64,000 bases of DNA from Myxococcales bacterium (GTDB taxonomy: Bacteria > Myxococcota > Myxococcia > Myxococcales > Myxococcaceae): positions 35,434 through 99,433 of the forward strand of contig JACPVI010000082.1 of the NCBI GenBank assembly GCA_016191815.1. Reading direction: 5' to 3'. This document shows, piece after piece, positions 17,902-26,637 of the stretch (its first letter is position 1; the number at the start of each line of letters is the position of its first letter). Below the pieces are notes generated by a model. The model did not search any database. It was not told the origin of the DNA and saw nothing but the letters and a program-made list of their open reading frames with translations. A program made the position numbers and the translations under genes.

Positions 17902-18977
17902 TGGGAGAAAGCCCGCCGGAAGGCCTGCTTCACCTTCGGCCCCTCCAGGACGCCTCGCTCGAGCACGGCCTCGTCGAAGCTCTGGGCGCGACCGAGGAGC
18001 CCCTCCAGGCCCTCCTCGTTCCCTGGTCCACCCAGGCGCGGGTCCACCGAGTGCATGTCCCCTTGGCGCACGAACACCTCCTGCACTTCGCGGGAGAGCG
18101 CGAAGTCGTAGAAGGCCCTCGCGGCGACCGGATTCCGGGAGCTGGCGAAGACGGCGAGGTACCCCGGGACGATCACCGCGCCGTCCGAAGGGTACAGGTG
18201 CGAGATGGGGCTGCCCTTCCGCTCCGCCGCCAGCGCGTTCTCCAGCAGCACCACGCCTACCTTGGCCTCGCCGGACTCCACTTTCTGCAGCACCGCCGCG
18301 TTTCCGCCCGCCACCCGGGCGCCGTTCTCGCGCAGCGCGGTGAAGAAGCCCTCGCCGTACTTGCGCTCGAGCAACACTGCCCACGTGAAGGAGGTGCCCG
18401 AGGTGAGCGGATCTCCCAGCGCCACCTCCCCGCGCCAGCGGGAGGCGGCCAGCTCCTGGAAGCTCGCCGGCGGCTCGACGCCGGCCCGGTGCACCAGCAC
18501 CATGGTGGAGATGCGACATCCGGCGTACGCCCCATCGAGGTCCATCAGCGCGCGCGGGATGCGCAGCCCATTCGGCGAGGCGTATCGGAGCAGGCGGCCC
18601 TCGCGCTTGAAACGCTCGTAGAGGAAGGGGTCCGAGGTCATCAGCACGTCCGCCTGGGTGCCGCCGGCGGCCAACTCCGCCTCGAGGCGGCTGGCCACCT
18701 TCTCGCTGCCGGCCTGGTACCAGCGCACGGTCACCTCGGGGAGGGCGCGGCGGAGCAGCGGCTCCAGCTCGTCGATCACCTGCCGGTAGGCGGAGGTGTA
18801 GACCCACAGCTCGCCGGAGGGTTTGCCCTCGGCCGCGGGCCCACCGCGCGAGCCGGAGCCTGGCGCGGCCGATTCGATCCGGCAACCGGCCAACGCCAGG
18901 GCGCAGAGCCACCCGAAGGTTTGGAGGCGGGGGGCCGGAGGTGCCGGGCCGGCGTAGTGGTTGGGCCTTGCTCGCAC
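17898..18977 (-). CDS. ABC transporter substrate-binding lipoprotein
   Basis: First gene of the transporter operon. The GTG start gives a signal peptide ending LALAGC, so the protein is lipid-anchored in the periplasm. The mature part follows the FbpA/extracellular solute-binding family 1 pattern: ELWVYTSAYRQVIDELEPLL near the start, ADVLMTSDPFLYERFKREG, and a GNAAVLQKVESGEAKVGVVL block near 250. The 359-residue length is normal. A protein of this type binds ferric iron or a similar anion-chelated ligand and delivers it to the downstream permease. No Fur box was recognised upstream. Confidence 0.87.
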   Translation of the reverse strand: MRARPNHYAGPAPPAPRLQTFGWLCALALAGCRIESAAPGSGSRGGPAAEGKPSGELWVYTSAYRQVIDELEPLLRRALPEVTVRWYQAGSEKVASRLEAELAAGGTQADVLMTSDPFLYERFKREGRLLRYASPNGLRIPRALMDLDGAYAGCRISTMVLVHRAGVEPPASFQELAASRWRGEVALGDPLTSGTSFTWAVLLERKYGEGFFTALRENGARVAGGNAAVLQKVESGEAKVGVVLLENALAAERKGSPISHLYPSDGAVIVPGYLAVFASSRNPVAARAFYDFALSREVQEVFVRQGDMHSVDPRLGGPGNEEGLEGLLGRAQSFDEAVLERGVLEGPKVKQAFRRAFSQ

Positions 18978-19128
18978 GTTGCCGTGGAATAAATCACCTG
19001 GCGGGCAGGGGCCCTAGAGCCGTCTCGCTCGCGCTCTTTGGACTCGGGGCGTGCGGCCAGGCCTCTCGTCCCGGATGTCGGGGGGTCTGCTACGATGGAC
19101 TTCGAGCGATGACGAGGGAGGAGCGCTC

Positions 19129-20124
19129 TTGAGCACCGGAACCCGCTCGGCCATCGGTGGCGTGGCGCTGGCGCTGTGCCTGTCGAGCGCCGCCGGCTTC
19201 GCCTTCTCCACCGGAATCACCAGCGCCTCCTTCGGCCTCTCCGGGTGCAACGCCTGTCACAGCGGCGGGGTACAGCCCACCGTCACACTCACTCCCTCGA
19301 GCACCGCTCCCGACGCCGGCCTGCCCCAGAAGATCACCGTGGCGGTGACCACTCCCAACGGCCAGCACGCCGGGTTCAACCTCAGGGCGAGCAGCGGGAC
19401 GCTCTCGGTGCTCTCCGGCACTGCGGGAATACAGATCCTCGGCGGCGAGGCCACCCACAACTATCCCCACTCGGAGGGCATCGACGGTCTGGTGAAGTTC
19501 GAAGTGGAGTGGACCGCCGCTTCCGGTGGGCCTGTCACCTTCACCGCCTGGGGCAACTCGGTCAATTACGACGGGGTGAACACCGGCGACCTGGCCAACG
19601 GCGCGCAGTCTGACATCTGCGTGAGCTCCACTTTCTTCCGGGACGCCGACGGGGATGACGCGGGGGTCGCCACCACCACCCAGGACGGCTGCACCGCCCC
19701 TGCGGGCTACTCGCCGAACGCCGGAGACTGCGACGACGGCAATCCCGCGGTTCGTCCCGGGGCGGCAGAGGTGTGCAACGGGGCCGACGACGATTGCGAT
19801 GGGACCGCGGACGAGGGCCCGCCTCCGTGTCAGACGGGAGTGTGCGTCTCCGGCGCGTGCGTGGTGGATGCGGGAACGGACGGGGGCGAGGATTCCGGCA
19901 GTGGCTCGGGAGGTGACGGAGGCACCGACCCGACGGATGCCGGCTCGGCCGATGCGAGCGACGGCGGCGGGGATCCTCCGGTGTGCGGCTGCTCCGGAGC
20001 GCCTTCGGCAGCATTCTGGGTCCCGGCCCTCGTGCTGCTCGTCGCGTTGCGCCGGCGGACCGCGTACGATGCGCGACCCGGGAGGACCGGTGCCACTCAC
20101 CTTCGTTCCCCTGGGCGTCGGTGA
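19129..20124 (+). CDS. MYXO-CTERM surface protein with CxxCH and MopE motifs
   Basis: The TTG at 19129, with GGGAGGAG upstream, yields a signal peptide (AIGGVALALCLSSAAGFAF). The mature protein begins with a CNACH motif (residues 40-44), a possible c-type haem site. A beta domain of about 130 residues follows, then a MopE-type metal-binding repeat (DCDDGNPAVRPG, CNGADDDCDG). After a Gly/Asp-rich linker comes CGCSG, a hydrophobic segment and RRR, the layout of MYXO-CTERM anchors in myxobacterial surface proteins. The last 15 residues overlap the next gene. One CxxCH alone is not proof of a cytochrome. Confidence 0.75.
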   Translation: MSTGTRSAIGGVALALCLSSAAGFAFSTGITSASFGLSGCNACHSGGVQPTVTLTPSSTAPDAGLPQKITVAVTTPNGQHAGFNLRASSGTLSVLSGTAGIQILGGEATHNYPHSEGIDGLVKFEVEWTAASGGPVTFTAWGNSVNYDGVNTGDLANGAQSDICVSSTFFRDADGDDAGVATTTQDGCTAPAGYSPNAGDCDDGNPAVRPGAAEVCNGADDDCDGTADEGPPPCQTGVCVSGACVVDAGTDGGEDSGSGSGGDGGTDPTDAGSADASDGGGDPPVCGCSGAPSAAFWVPALVLLVALRRRTAYDARPGRTGATHLRSPGRR

Positions 20125-20833
20125 CGCCTTCAGCGCGCTCCATTACAGCTCCTGCCTCGCGGTCGAGGCAGAGGGCTCGCTTTTGCTCGTCGATTGCCCC
20201 CACCCCATTCAGAAGATGATGCGGGAGGCGGCGGCGGCCTCGGGGCGCCCGCTCGAGCTGGAGCGGCTCGCCGGAGTTGCCATCACCCACCTCCACGCCG
20301 ATCACTCCTCGGGCCTGGAGAGCCTGGCCTACTTCTTTCACTTCGCCCTCCAACAGAAGTTGGTCTTGCTCGCCCATCCCTCGGTGTCCGAGCGGCTGTG
20401 GGAGGGACACCTCGCCGCCGGGATGGAGCGGCTGGAACCGCCCGGTGCTCCCCCATCCCACATGCGGCTGGAGGATTACTTCCAGCTCGTGCCCGTGCGC
20501 GAGGATGCCCCGGCCCGCCTGGGGCCATTCCGGGTGGAGTGCCGGCGGACGGCGCACCACATTCCCACCACCGCCTTCCGGGTGCGCGCCGGCGGGAGAA
20601 GCCTCGGAGTGAGCGCCGATACTTCGTACGATCCTTCGCTCATCGCGTGGCTGTCGGAGGCGGACCTCTTCGTCCACGAGACGGGGCACGGGGTGCACAC
20701 TCCGTACGAGGCATTGGCGGAGCTGCCCGACGCGGTACGGGCCAAGATGCGGCTTGGCCACTTCCCGGACTGGTTCCTGTCCGCGCCGAGCTCAATCGAG
20801 CGGCTCGAGGAAGGCAGAGCGTACGTGGTCTGA
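20069..20833 (+). CDS. MBL-fold metallohydrolase
   Basis: A 254-residue metallo-beta-lactamase-fold protein. The metal motif HLHADH is at 74-79, with further ligands likely in TAHHIPTT, SADTSYD and the C-terminal LGHFPD. The architecture resembles RNase Z-like or one-domain hydrolases, but no diagnostic RNase Z exosite is seen, so the substrate is unknown. The ATG at 20069 lies inside the preceding gene, a 56-base overlap in a different frame, which points to coupled expression or to a run-on of the upstream gene. Confidence 0.8.
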   Translation: MRDPGGPVPLTFVPLGVGDAFSALHYSSCLAVEAEGSLLLVDCPHPIQKMMREAAAASGRPLELERLAGVAITHLHADHSSGLESLAYFFHFALQQKLVLLAHPSVSERLWEGHLAAGMERLEPPGAPPSHMRLEDYFQLVPVREDAPARLGPFRVECRRTAHHIPTTAFRVRAGGRSLGVSADTSYDPSLIAWLSEADLFVHETGHGVHTPYEALAELPDAVRAKMRLGHFPDWFLSAPSSIERLEEGRAYVV

Positions 20834-20935
20834 CCGCGGCTCGATCCCGGCAGGCCATTTCCCTCGCCCCGGCTTGACTTGGGACCCCAAGGCCGCCGAC
20901 CATGCGCGGCCCGAGGGGGGAGCGGGAGCAGCCCC

Positions 20936-21979
20936 ATGCGGTCGATCACAGGCGAGTTGCAGGTTGCCCGCCCCGGAGCCCTGGACGTCCGGTCCATCTT
21001 GTCCCGCGCCGGGCGGGAGGTGTGGCTCCACTTCCCCGCTTGGCTCTTCTTCTTCTACGGCTGCCTGCTGCTCAACACCGAGTTGACCAACCTCGACCCC
21101 CCGCGCGGAGAGCTGGCCTACACCGCCATCTTCCCGCTCTCGGTGTTCGCGCTGTACTACGCGGTCAGGGCGGCGAGGGCGCCGGAGGTGGCCAGGCGAT
21201 CCGCCCTCCTCACGGCGACGCTGGGCCTTTGCCTGGTGCTGCCGCTGCTCAACCTCGCCTACCACCGCCCCTCGCCGCTTTCCCTCGCCTCGCTGCGCCT
21301 GGTGTACGAGTTGTCGACTTTCGCCTGGGCGGCGCTCTTGGTAGCGCACGCCGCGCGCCGCCACCCAAGCCATATCGGGTTGTTCTTCGGCGTTGCGCTG
21401 GTGTACGGCGCGATGCTCGAGAACGGCGGAATTGTGCTCGGCTTCTTCTCCGAGCACCAGCTCGACGCGACGCGATTGCCGCTGCTCAAGGCACCGCTGG
21501 CGACGATGGTCGGCTGGTGCGTCGTCCTGTACATGGCGAGCTTCGTGGTGTGGGGGCTGCGGCGGCATCTGCCGTGGCTTCGGCGCTCGGCGCTGCTCTC
21601 CGCGCTCGCGGTAGGGGCGGCGGCCACCTTGCTGGACCTCCAGCTCGATCCTCTGGCCAGCGCGGCCGGCTGCTGGGTCTGGCACGACTCGCTGCCCCCG
21701 GCCTTCCACGGAGTGCCGATGGTCAACTTCGTGGCGTGGATGTGCGCGATCACGCCGTTCGCGTACGTGATGTTCCGCTACCAGCAGCGTGCCGGCATCC
21801 CTGACGGCGCTCAGTGGACCGGCCGCCAGCTCGCCTTTGCGCTGCTGCTGGTTCCCGCCACGCTCGGCCTGGCGGCGCTGGCGTTCATCGCTGCGATGGG
21901 GCTGGCGGAGGGCATCGACGGGCCCTCGTGGACGCTGCTCAACGCCTTCACGGACGGGGTGCTCGCCAAGCTCGGCTGA
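20936..21979 (+). CDS. Carotenoid biosynthesis membrane protein, CruF-like
   Basis: Integral membrane protein of about 347 residues with eight or more hydrophobic segments. The segment LDPLASAAGCWVWHDSLPP followed by FHGVPMVNFVAWM matches the core of DUF422/CruF proteins, which hydrate the ends of acyclic carotenoids. The N-terminal third (WLFFFYGCLLLNTEL) and the loop YGAMLENGGIV also fit. The ATG at 20936 is chosen because it starts the conserved region; the ribosome-binding site is weak. No other carotenoid gene is adjacent, although a phytoene-desaturase-like oxidoreductase lies at 50-51.7 kb. Confidence 0.7.
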   Translation: MRSITGELQVARPGALDVRSILSRAGREVWLHFPAWLFFFYGCLLLNTELTNLDPPRGELAYTAIFPLSVFALYYAVRAARAPEVARRSALLTATLGLCLVLPLLNLAYHRPSPLSLASLRLVYELSTFAWAALLVAHAARRHPSHIGLFFGVALVYGAMLENGGIVLGFFSEHQLDATRLPLLKAPLATMVGWCVVLYMASFVVWGLRRHLPWLRRSALLSALAVGAAATLLDLQLDPLASAAGCWVWHDSLPPAFHGVPMVNFVAWMCAITPFAYVMFRYQQRAGIPDGAQWTGRQLAFALLLVPATLGLAALAFIAAMGLAEGIDGPSWTLLNAFTDGVLAKLG

Positions 21980-22170
21980 GGCGCCGCCTCGTCGCCTGCT
22001 TCGGCAGGAGTGGCATGTCGTCAGAGCGGGCCGAGGATCCAGTCCGGCAGCGCGGAATTCACGCCGTCGCAGCGCTGGAAATGCTCGGCCGCCCGCTCAT
22101 CCTTCGCATGCCCGTCAGGATACCTCTTGCCACTCGCCTTTCGGCAGCCCGGTGCCTACGCTGTCGGAGC

Positions 22171-22662
22171 ATGTCCACCGCAGTGTTCGAGCCGTTGTTG
22201 AGCGCTTTGGTGCGAAATGCCGAAGCCGAGCTGGGCGACCGGCTCCTCGCGGTGGCGGTGTACGGCTCGGTGGCGCGCGGCCAGGCCGGGCCGGCTTCGG
22301 ACGTGGATCTCCTGGTGGTGGCCGACGGCTTGCCCAACAGTCCCGCCGAGCGGTTGCGCTCGTTCTCGTCGGTCGAAGCGGCCACTCGACCCGAGGTGGA
22401 GCAGCTGCGCGCCCGCGGCTACCGGGCGGAGCTCTCGCCGCTGTTGTGGTCGCCTGCCCAGCTCGCTGCTTTCTCCTTTCTGCAGCTCGATCTCGCCACC
22501 GACGCACGCATCCTCTTTGATCCCCGCGGGCTTCTCTCCAGACGCTTGGAGGGCGTGCGCCGCAAGATGGCCGAACTGGGGACCCGCCGCGTGCCGTATC
22601 GCGGGACCTACTACTGGCTGCTCAAGCCGGACCTCAAGCCGGGCGAGGTCATCGAGCTATGA
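22171..22662 (+). CDS. MNT-type nucleotidyltransferase, probable antitoxin
   Basis: A 163-residue minimal nucleotidyltransferase: G32-S33 and D44-x-D46 form the GS-x10-DxD motif that binds metal and nucleotide. The protein is longer than classical MntA and its C-terminal half (SPAQLAAFSFLQLDLATDAR, then RGLLSRRLEGVRRKMAE) fits the MNT proteins paired with larger HEPN partners. The stop overlaps the start of the HEPN gene by four bases. Related pairs act as toxin-antitoxin modules in which the transferase modifies the HEPN toxin. Activity is inferred from family and layout. Confidence 0.8.
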   Translation: MSTAVFEPLLSALVRNAEAELGDRLLAVAVYGSVARGQAGPASDVDLLVVADGLPNSPAERLRSFSSVEAATRPEVEQLRARGYRAELSPLLWSPAQLAAFSFLQLDLATDARILFDPRGLLSRRLEGVRRKMAELGTRRVPYRGTYYWLLKPDLKPGEVIEL

Positions 22663-23072
22663 CCAGCCTGGAGCTGGGCAGAAGCTACCTGAGGTCCGCT
22701 CGCCGCCGACTGGCCATTCTGCCGGTGCTTCGAGATTCCGGCGGTTTCAACGACGTGGTGCGTGAAGCCCAGGAGATCGTCGAGCTCGCGCTGAAGGCCT
22801 TGCTCCGCACGGTGGGGATCGATCCACCGCACCTCCACGATGTGGGCGAGGTCCTGCTGCAGCATGCAGAGCTGCTGCCCGAGCCTTTGCGGCCCGAGCT
22901 GCCCGGCCTCGCAGAAGCCTCGCGCGAGCTCAGGCGCAACCGGGAGCTTGCCTTCTACGGCGCTGCCGATTTCCTGCCGGACCTGGAGTATTCGCGCCAG
23001 GACGCCGACCGCGCGATGCGCACGGCGGAGCAGGCGGTGAAGGCCGCCGAGTCGGTGTTCGGGAGCGCCTGA
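22659..23072 (+). CDS. HEPN-domain protein, probable toxin partner
   Basis: A 137-residue all-helical protein. REAQEIVELALKALLR followed by PPHLHDVGEVL is the hallmark of the HEPN fold (Pfam HEPN, PF05168). The usual RNase motif R-x(4-6)-H is not obvious: the expected position reads RRNRELAFYG. It may therefore be a HEPN variant that binds but does not cut RNA, or one that uses another active site. It overlaps the MNT gene by four bases and ends one base before the convergent rsmB gene. Confidence 0.78.
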   Translation: MTSLELGRSYLRSARRRLAILPVLRDSGGFNDVVREAQEIVELALKALLRTVGIDPPHLHDVGEVLLQHAELLPEPLRPELPGLAEASRELRRNRELAFYGAADFLPDLEYSRQDADRAMRTAEQAVKAAESVFGSA

Positions 23073-23073
23073 G

Positions 23074-24453
23074 CTAGCGGGCGGGCGCCAGCCGGCTCGC
23101 CGCCAGGATCGCGCCGAAGAAGCCGTCGGTGCCGTGGAGGTGCGGGTACAGCCGCAAGTAGCCTCCGCGGGAGACCTTGGGGCCCAGCGAAGCTCCCAGG
23201 ACTTCCTCCACCGGGATGAGCCTCAGCTCCGGATGCCGCGAGAGGAAACGCTCCACCACCGCCTCGTTCTCCTCCCGGAGCACGCTGCACGTCCCGTACA
23301 CCAGCCGCCCCCGAGGGCTCAGGAGCGGGAGGAACCTCTCCAAGAGCTCCTCCTGCCTGGCCACGTGCATCGAGAGGTCCTCGGGAGTCAGCCGGTAGCG
23401 CGCGTCGGGCTTGCGGCGCAACGTGCCGCTTCCGCTGCACGGCGCATCCACCAGCACCCGGTCCGCCTTGCCCTTCAGGTCCTCGAGCGCCGCCAGCGCG
23501 ACCGTGCCCGCTTCGGGGATGACCCTCACCCGAACGTTGTGCACTCCGGCCCGCCGCGCCCGCTTGCGAAGCTCGTCCATCCTTCCCGATTCCACGTCCA
23601 GCGCGAACAGCTCTCCCCGGTTGCGCATCGCCGCGGCGAGCTGGAGCGATTTTCCCCCTGCGCCCGCGCACGCGTCCACCACCTTGGTGGGCGGCGGGTC
23701 CACCAGCACGCCCAACAGCTGGCTCCCCTCGTCCTGCAGCTCGAAGGCGCCCTCGCGGAAGGCCCTCAAGGAGAAGGCGTTGAGGCGAGTCTCCAGCACC
23801 ACTCCCAGAGGGGACAGCTCGGTGGGGCGGCACTCCACCCCCTCGCCGCGGAGGCGCTTCATCAGCTCCTCGCGCGACAGCGCAAGCGTGTTCACCCTCG
23901 CGCAAAGCGGCGCCCGGCGGTTCATCGCCTCGGCCGCGCGGCTGGCCTCCTCCCCAAGCTCGGCCAGGAACCTCTCGGCCAAGAATGGCGGGAGCGAGGC
24001 CTCGATGGACAGCCGCTGCTTCGGTTCCAAAGCCTCGAGCTGCCTGCGAATCTCCGGCAGCCGGCGGAGCACACCCTCGTCCCCGCCGGAGAGCCGCATC
24101 GAGCGCGACACCTCCTCGGCCCGCTCGCCTGCAAGCGCCCTCGCCGCCGCGACTCGGAGCAGGTCCTTTTGGCTGGTGGGGAGCGCGTCGAAGCGGGGCC
24201 GCCCTCGCTCCAAGAGGTAATCCACCAGGACTTGCCGGCGGAGCAACTCGTAGACCCGCTCGGCCACCGCCCTCCGCTCCGCCGAGTACAGGTGGCGCTT
24301 GTGCCTCAAGGTGAAGTCCAGCGCCCGGTCGGCCAGCCGGCCCTCGTGCCGGATGGCCCCGTAGGCCTCGAGACACGCCTCCAAGACCAGGTCCTCGCGC
24401 AGCGGCCTCGCCCGGCCCACGCCCGACCGCCTGCTCTGCTTTCGCTCCGTCAT
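23074..24453 (-). CDS. RsmB-like rRNA m5C methyltransferase
   Basis: A NOL1/NOP2/Sun-family RNA cytosine-C5 methyltransferase of 459 residues. The N-terminal NusB-like helical domain (about 20-150) is typical of RsmB. The SAM site is VDACAGAGGKSLQL. The two catalytic cysteines are in DAPCSGSG (C339) and YGTCS (C389). RsmB methylates C967 of 16S rRNA in E. coli. The NusB fusion and both cysteines support the assignment. It diverges from the peroxiredoxin gene. Confidence 0.88.
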   Translation of the reverse strand: MTERKQSRRSGVGRARPLREDLVLEACLEAYGAIRHEGRLADRALDFTLRHKRHLYSAERRAVAERVYELLRRQVLVDYLLERGRPRFDALPTSQKDLLRVAAARALAGERAEEVSRSMRLSGGDEGVLRRLPEIRRQLEALEPKQRLSIEASLPPFLAERFLAELGEEASRAAEAMNRRAPLCARVNTLALSREELMKRLRGEGVECRPTELSPLGVVLETRLNAFSLRAFREGAFELQDEGSQLLGVLVDPPPTKVVDACAGAGGKSLQLAAAMRNRGELFALDVESGRMDELRKRARRAGVHNVRVRVIPEAGTVALAALEDLKGKADRVLVDAPCSGSGTLRRKPDARYRLTPEDLSMHVARQEELLERFLPLLSPRGRLVYGTCSVLREENEAVVERFLSRHPELRLIPVEEVLGASLGPKVSRGGYLRLYPHLHGTDGFFGAILAASRLAPAR

Positions 24454-24521
24454 TTTTCCGACAGACCCCTAACGCCGCGGCTTCCCAAGTGTCGGCTGGC
24501 GTCTAGCCCAGCGGCTTCGCC

Positions 24522-24550
24522 TTGATCCGCGCGCCGGCCGCAATTATCAG
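24522..24550 (+). promoter_or_regulatory. Candidate sigma-70-like promoter of the peroxiredoxin gene
   Basis: TTGATC (24522-24527) and TATCAG (24545-24550) are separated by 17 bases, each with four of six matches to the -35 and -10 consensus. Transcription would start near 24557, about 38 bases ahead of the ATG at 24595. The element sits in the 141-base divergent space with rsmB. No operator was recognised. Confidence 0.35.
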
Positions 24551-24594
24551 CACGCGCAATTCAACCCGCAGCATCGAACCACAGGAGGCAGAAA

Positions 24595-25116
24595 ATGTTG
24601 ATGGTTGGCCAGAAGGCGCCTGACTTCGCACTCGAGGGAGTGGTGGGCAAAGGGGACTTCAAGCGGGTCTCGCTGGGAGACTTCCGAGGAAAGTGGGTGG
24701 TGTTCTTCTTCTACCCTTTGGACTTCACCTATGTCTGCCCCACCGAGCTGATGGAGTTCTCCCGCCGCGAGGAGGACTTCCGCAAGTTGAACACCGCCAT
24801 CATCGGCTGCTCGGTCGACTCGAAGTTCTCCCACAAGGCCTGGATCGGAGGGACGCTCGGCGAGCTGCGCTACCCGCTGCTTTCGGACATGACCCGCGAG
24901 GTTTCGCGGAGGTACGGAGCGCTGATCGAGGACACCGGCTTTTCAACCCGGGCGACTTTCATCGTCGATCCGGAGGGGAGCCTCCAGTACGCGCTGTACC
25001 ACAACACCAATGTGGGCCGCTCGGTGAACGAGACGCTCAGGGTGCTCGAGGCGCTCCAGACCGGCGACCGCTGCCCGGTGGAGTGGAGGCGCGGCGAGAA
25101 GACGCTGGGCAAGTGA
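24595..25116 (+). CDS. Typical 2-Cys peroxiredoxin (AhpC/Prx1 type)
   Basis: Reduces hydrogen and organic peroxides through thiols. The peroxidatic cysteine C48 lies in DFTYVCPTEL and the resolving cysteine C160 in DRCPVEW near the C-terminus. The 173-residue length and the segment GCSVDSKFSHKAW fit the AhpC/Prx1 class. CAGGAGG six bases before the ATG supports the start. The 3' end overlaps the 3' end of the convergent phosphatase gene by 80 bases. Confidence 0.93.
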   Translation: MLMVGQKAPDFALEGVVGKGDFKRVSLGDFRGKWVVFFFYPLDFTYVCPTELMEFSRREEDFRKLNTAIIGCSVDSKFSHKAWIGGTLGELRYPLLSDMTREVSRRYGALIEDTGFSTRATFIVDPEGSLQYALYHNTNVGRSVNETLRVLEALQTGDRCPVEWRRGEKTLGK

Positions 25117-26545
25117 TTCGCCCCCGCCTGCGGAGGAGCAGCCCCGATACGAGCAGCCCTGCGAGCGCAAACGCCAGGCCGGCTGGGTTCGACGAGGCGC
25201 AGCCGACGCCGGGCGCCAGCGCGTCCACCGGGGCCTCCTCCGCGGGAGGGAGCAGTTGCTCCTGGGGTGGCGTGCCGCCCGGATCGGTCGGGCTCGGATC
25301 TCCCACTGGCAACGGGCCGCGCTCTCCCTCCACCGCGACGGTGAGCGCCAGCGGCGGGGCGAGTGGAGGCAGTGGCTTGGTGATGCTGAAGCTGTCCACC
25401 GCCGAGCCGTCCGGCCGCAGCATCCGCCCGAGGAGCACCCCCTCGTTCACCGAGACGTCCAGGAAGCCCTTGGCAGTGTCGTTGCGGAAGGCGCTCCAGG
25501 AGGGCTGGGAGGAGGAGAAGGGCCTCAAGCTCGCCCCGCCGTTGCCCACCACCAGGTACACCACCGCGCCGCCGCTGCCCGCGGGCACCACCGAGCCGGC
25601 CCTGAGCGGGTAGCTGCGCTCGTAGTCGTGGTCATGCCCGGCCAGCACCAGGTCGACGCCGTGGGCCTCGAAGAGGGGGCCGAGCTCGCGGCGGATGGCG
25701 AGCTGCGAGCCGTGCGAGCCGCTGGTGTACGGCGCGTGGTGGAAGTAGACGACCTTCCAAAAAGCCTGGCTCTGCGCGAGGTCCTGCTGGAGCCAGGTCT
25801 TCTGCTCTGCCAGCCCGCACACCGCCTGCGGGCCGGCGCCGATGGCGCAGCTCGAGTCGATCGCCGCGAAGTGCACGTGGCCCCAGTCGAAGGAGTAGTA
25901 CCGCTCGGAGCGGTGCCGGTTGTTGCTGGGAAGGTAGAGGTTGTCGATGTACGGCTGCGCCTGTGCGGTCTGGTAGTCATGGTTGCCGGCGGAAGGGAAG
26001 ATCGGCACCTGCGAGAGCAGCCCCGCCATCGGCGCGAAGAAGCGCGAATGCCACTCCGACTCGGTCCCCGAGCTGTAGGCGTTGTCTCCCACGGTGAGCA
26101 CCAGCTCGGGCCGGACCCTGAGCGTCCCGTTGGCCACGGCGATCTGGTCGGCGTTCCCCATTCCCATGTCCCCCATCGCCGTGAAGTGGACGCTGCGGGT
26201 GCCGGGCGCGGGCGCGGTGCGGAAGGAGCGGGCCTGGGTGAGCGCGGCGCCGCACGCCTCCACCACGTAGCTGTATTCGGTGGCCGGGGCGAGGCCGGTG
26301 AGCGTCACCAGGTGGCGAGTGCCCGGCACGCTCGAAGCGTTGGCCATCTGGGCGAGATCTCCCGCGCCGAAGCGGACCTGTGCCGGGCAGGAGGTGTCGG
26401 TGCGGAATGCCACCAGCCCGCTGGTGCGAGACACCGACTGCAGGTAGGGCTGCCGGGTGAGTGAGGCGGCGCCGGCCGAGAGGGCGGCCAGGCACAAGGA
26501 CACGGCGAGGGCGCGCGAGGCGGCGCGCGGGGAGCGGGGGCGCAT
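25037..26545 (-). CDS. Purple-acid-phosphatase-like secreted phosphoesterase, MYXO-CTERM
   Basis: Signal peptide near residues 10-28, then a fibronectin-like N-terminal domain and a calcineurin-type metallophosphoesterase with the motifs GDMG, GDNAYSSG, GNHDYQ, HHAPY and GHDHDYERSYP. These residues bind two metal ions. A Pro-rich linker and GVGCASSNPAG, a hydrophobic segment and LLRRRGR form a MYXO-CTERM-like surface anchor. Beyond it the frame runs 26 more residues into the antisense of the peroxiredoxin gene. Such anchors normally end within about a dozen residues of the Arg cluster, so the original stop may have been lost. Confidence 0.85.
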   Translation of the reverse strand: MRPRSPRAASRALAVSLCLAALSAGAASLTRQPYLQSVSRTSGLVAFRTDTSCPAQVRFGAGDLAQMANASSVPGTRHLVTLTGLAPATEYSYVVEACGAALTQARSFRTAPAPGTRSVHFTAMGDMGMGNADQIAVANGTLRVRPELVLTVGDNAYSSGTESEWHSRFFAPMAGLLSQVPIFPSAGNHDYQTAQAQPYIDNLYLPSNNRHRSERYYSFDWGHVHFAAIDSSCAIGAGPQAVCGLAEQKTWLQQDLAQSQAFWKVVYFHHAPYTSGSHGSQLAIRRELGPLFEAHGVDLVLAGHDHDYERSYPLRAGSVVPAGSGGAVVYLVVGNGGASLRPFSSSQPSWSAFRNDTAKGFLDVSVNEGVLLGRMLRPDGSAVDSFSITKPLPPLAPPLALTVAVEGERGPLPVGDPSPTDPGGTPPQEQLLPPAEEAPVDALAPGVGCASSNPAGLAFALAGLLVSGLLLRRRGRITCPASSRRASTPPGSGRRSGAPRAP

Positions 26546-26588
26546 GCAGTCTCCGGGTTCGGGTCAGAGGACCGTCGAACCCGTGCCG

Positions 26589-26637
26589 CGGGAGGAATCC
26601 TCCCGTCGCGCCTTCCCGGCAGGCCTCTGGTGAGGCC
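26589..26637. terminator. Two inverted repeats between the phosphatase gene and the VTC operon
   Basis: CGGGAGGA-A-TCCTCCCG (26589-26605) is a perfect 8-base inverted repeat with one central base. GGCCTC-TGGT-GAGGCC (26622-26637) is a hairpin with a four-base loop. Neither has a T-run. They lie downstream of the leftward VTC operon and upstream of the leftward phosphatase gene, so they could end transcription or bind a regulator. The rest of the 197-base gap shows no gene. Confidence 0.35.

Noticed and set aside
24454..24594. OxyR or Fur operator upstream of the peroxiredoxin gene
   Set aside because: I could not find a convincing palindrome of either type in the divergent space.
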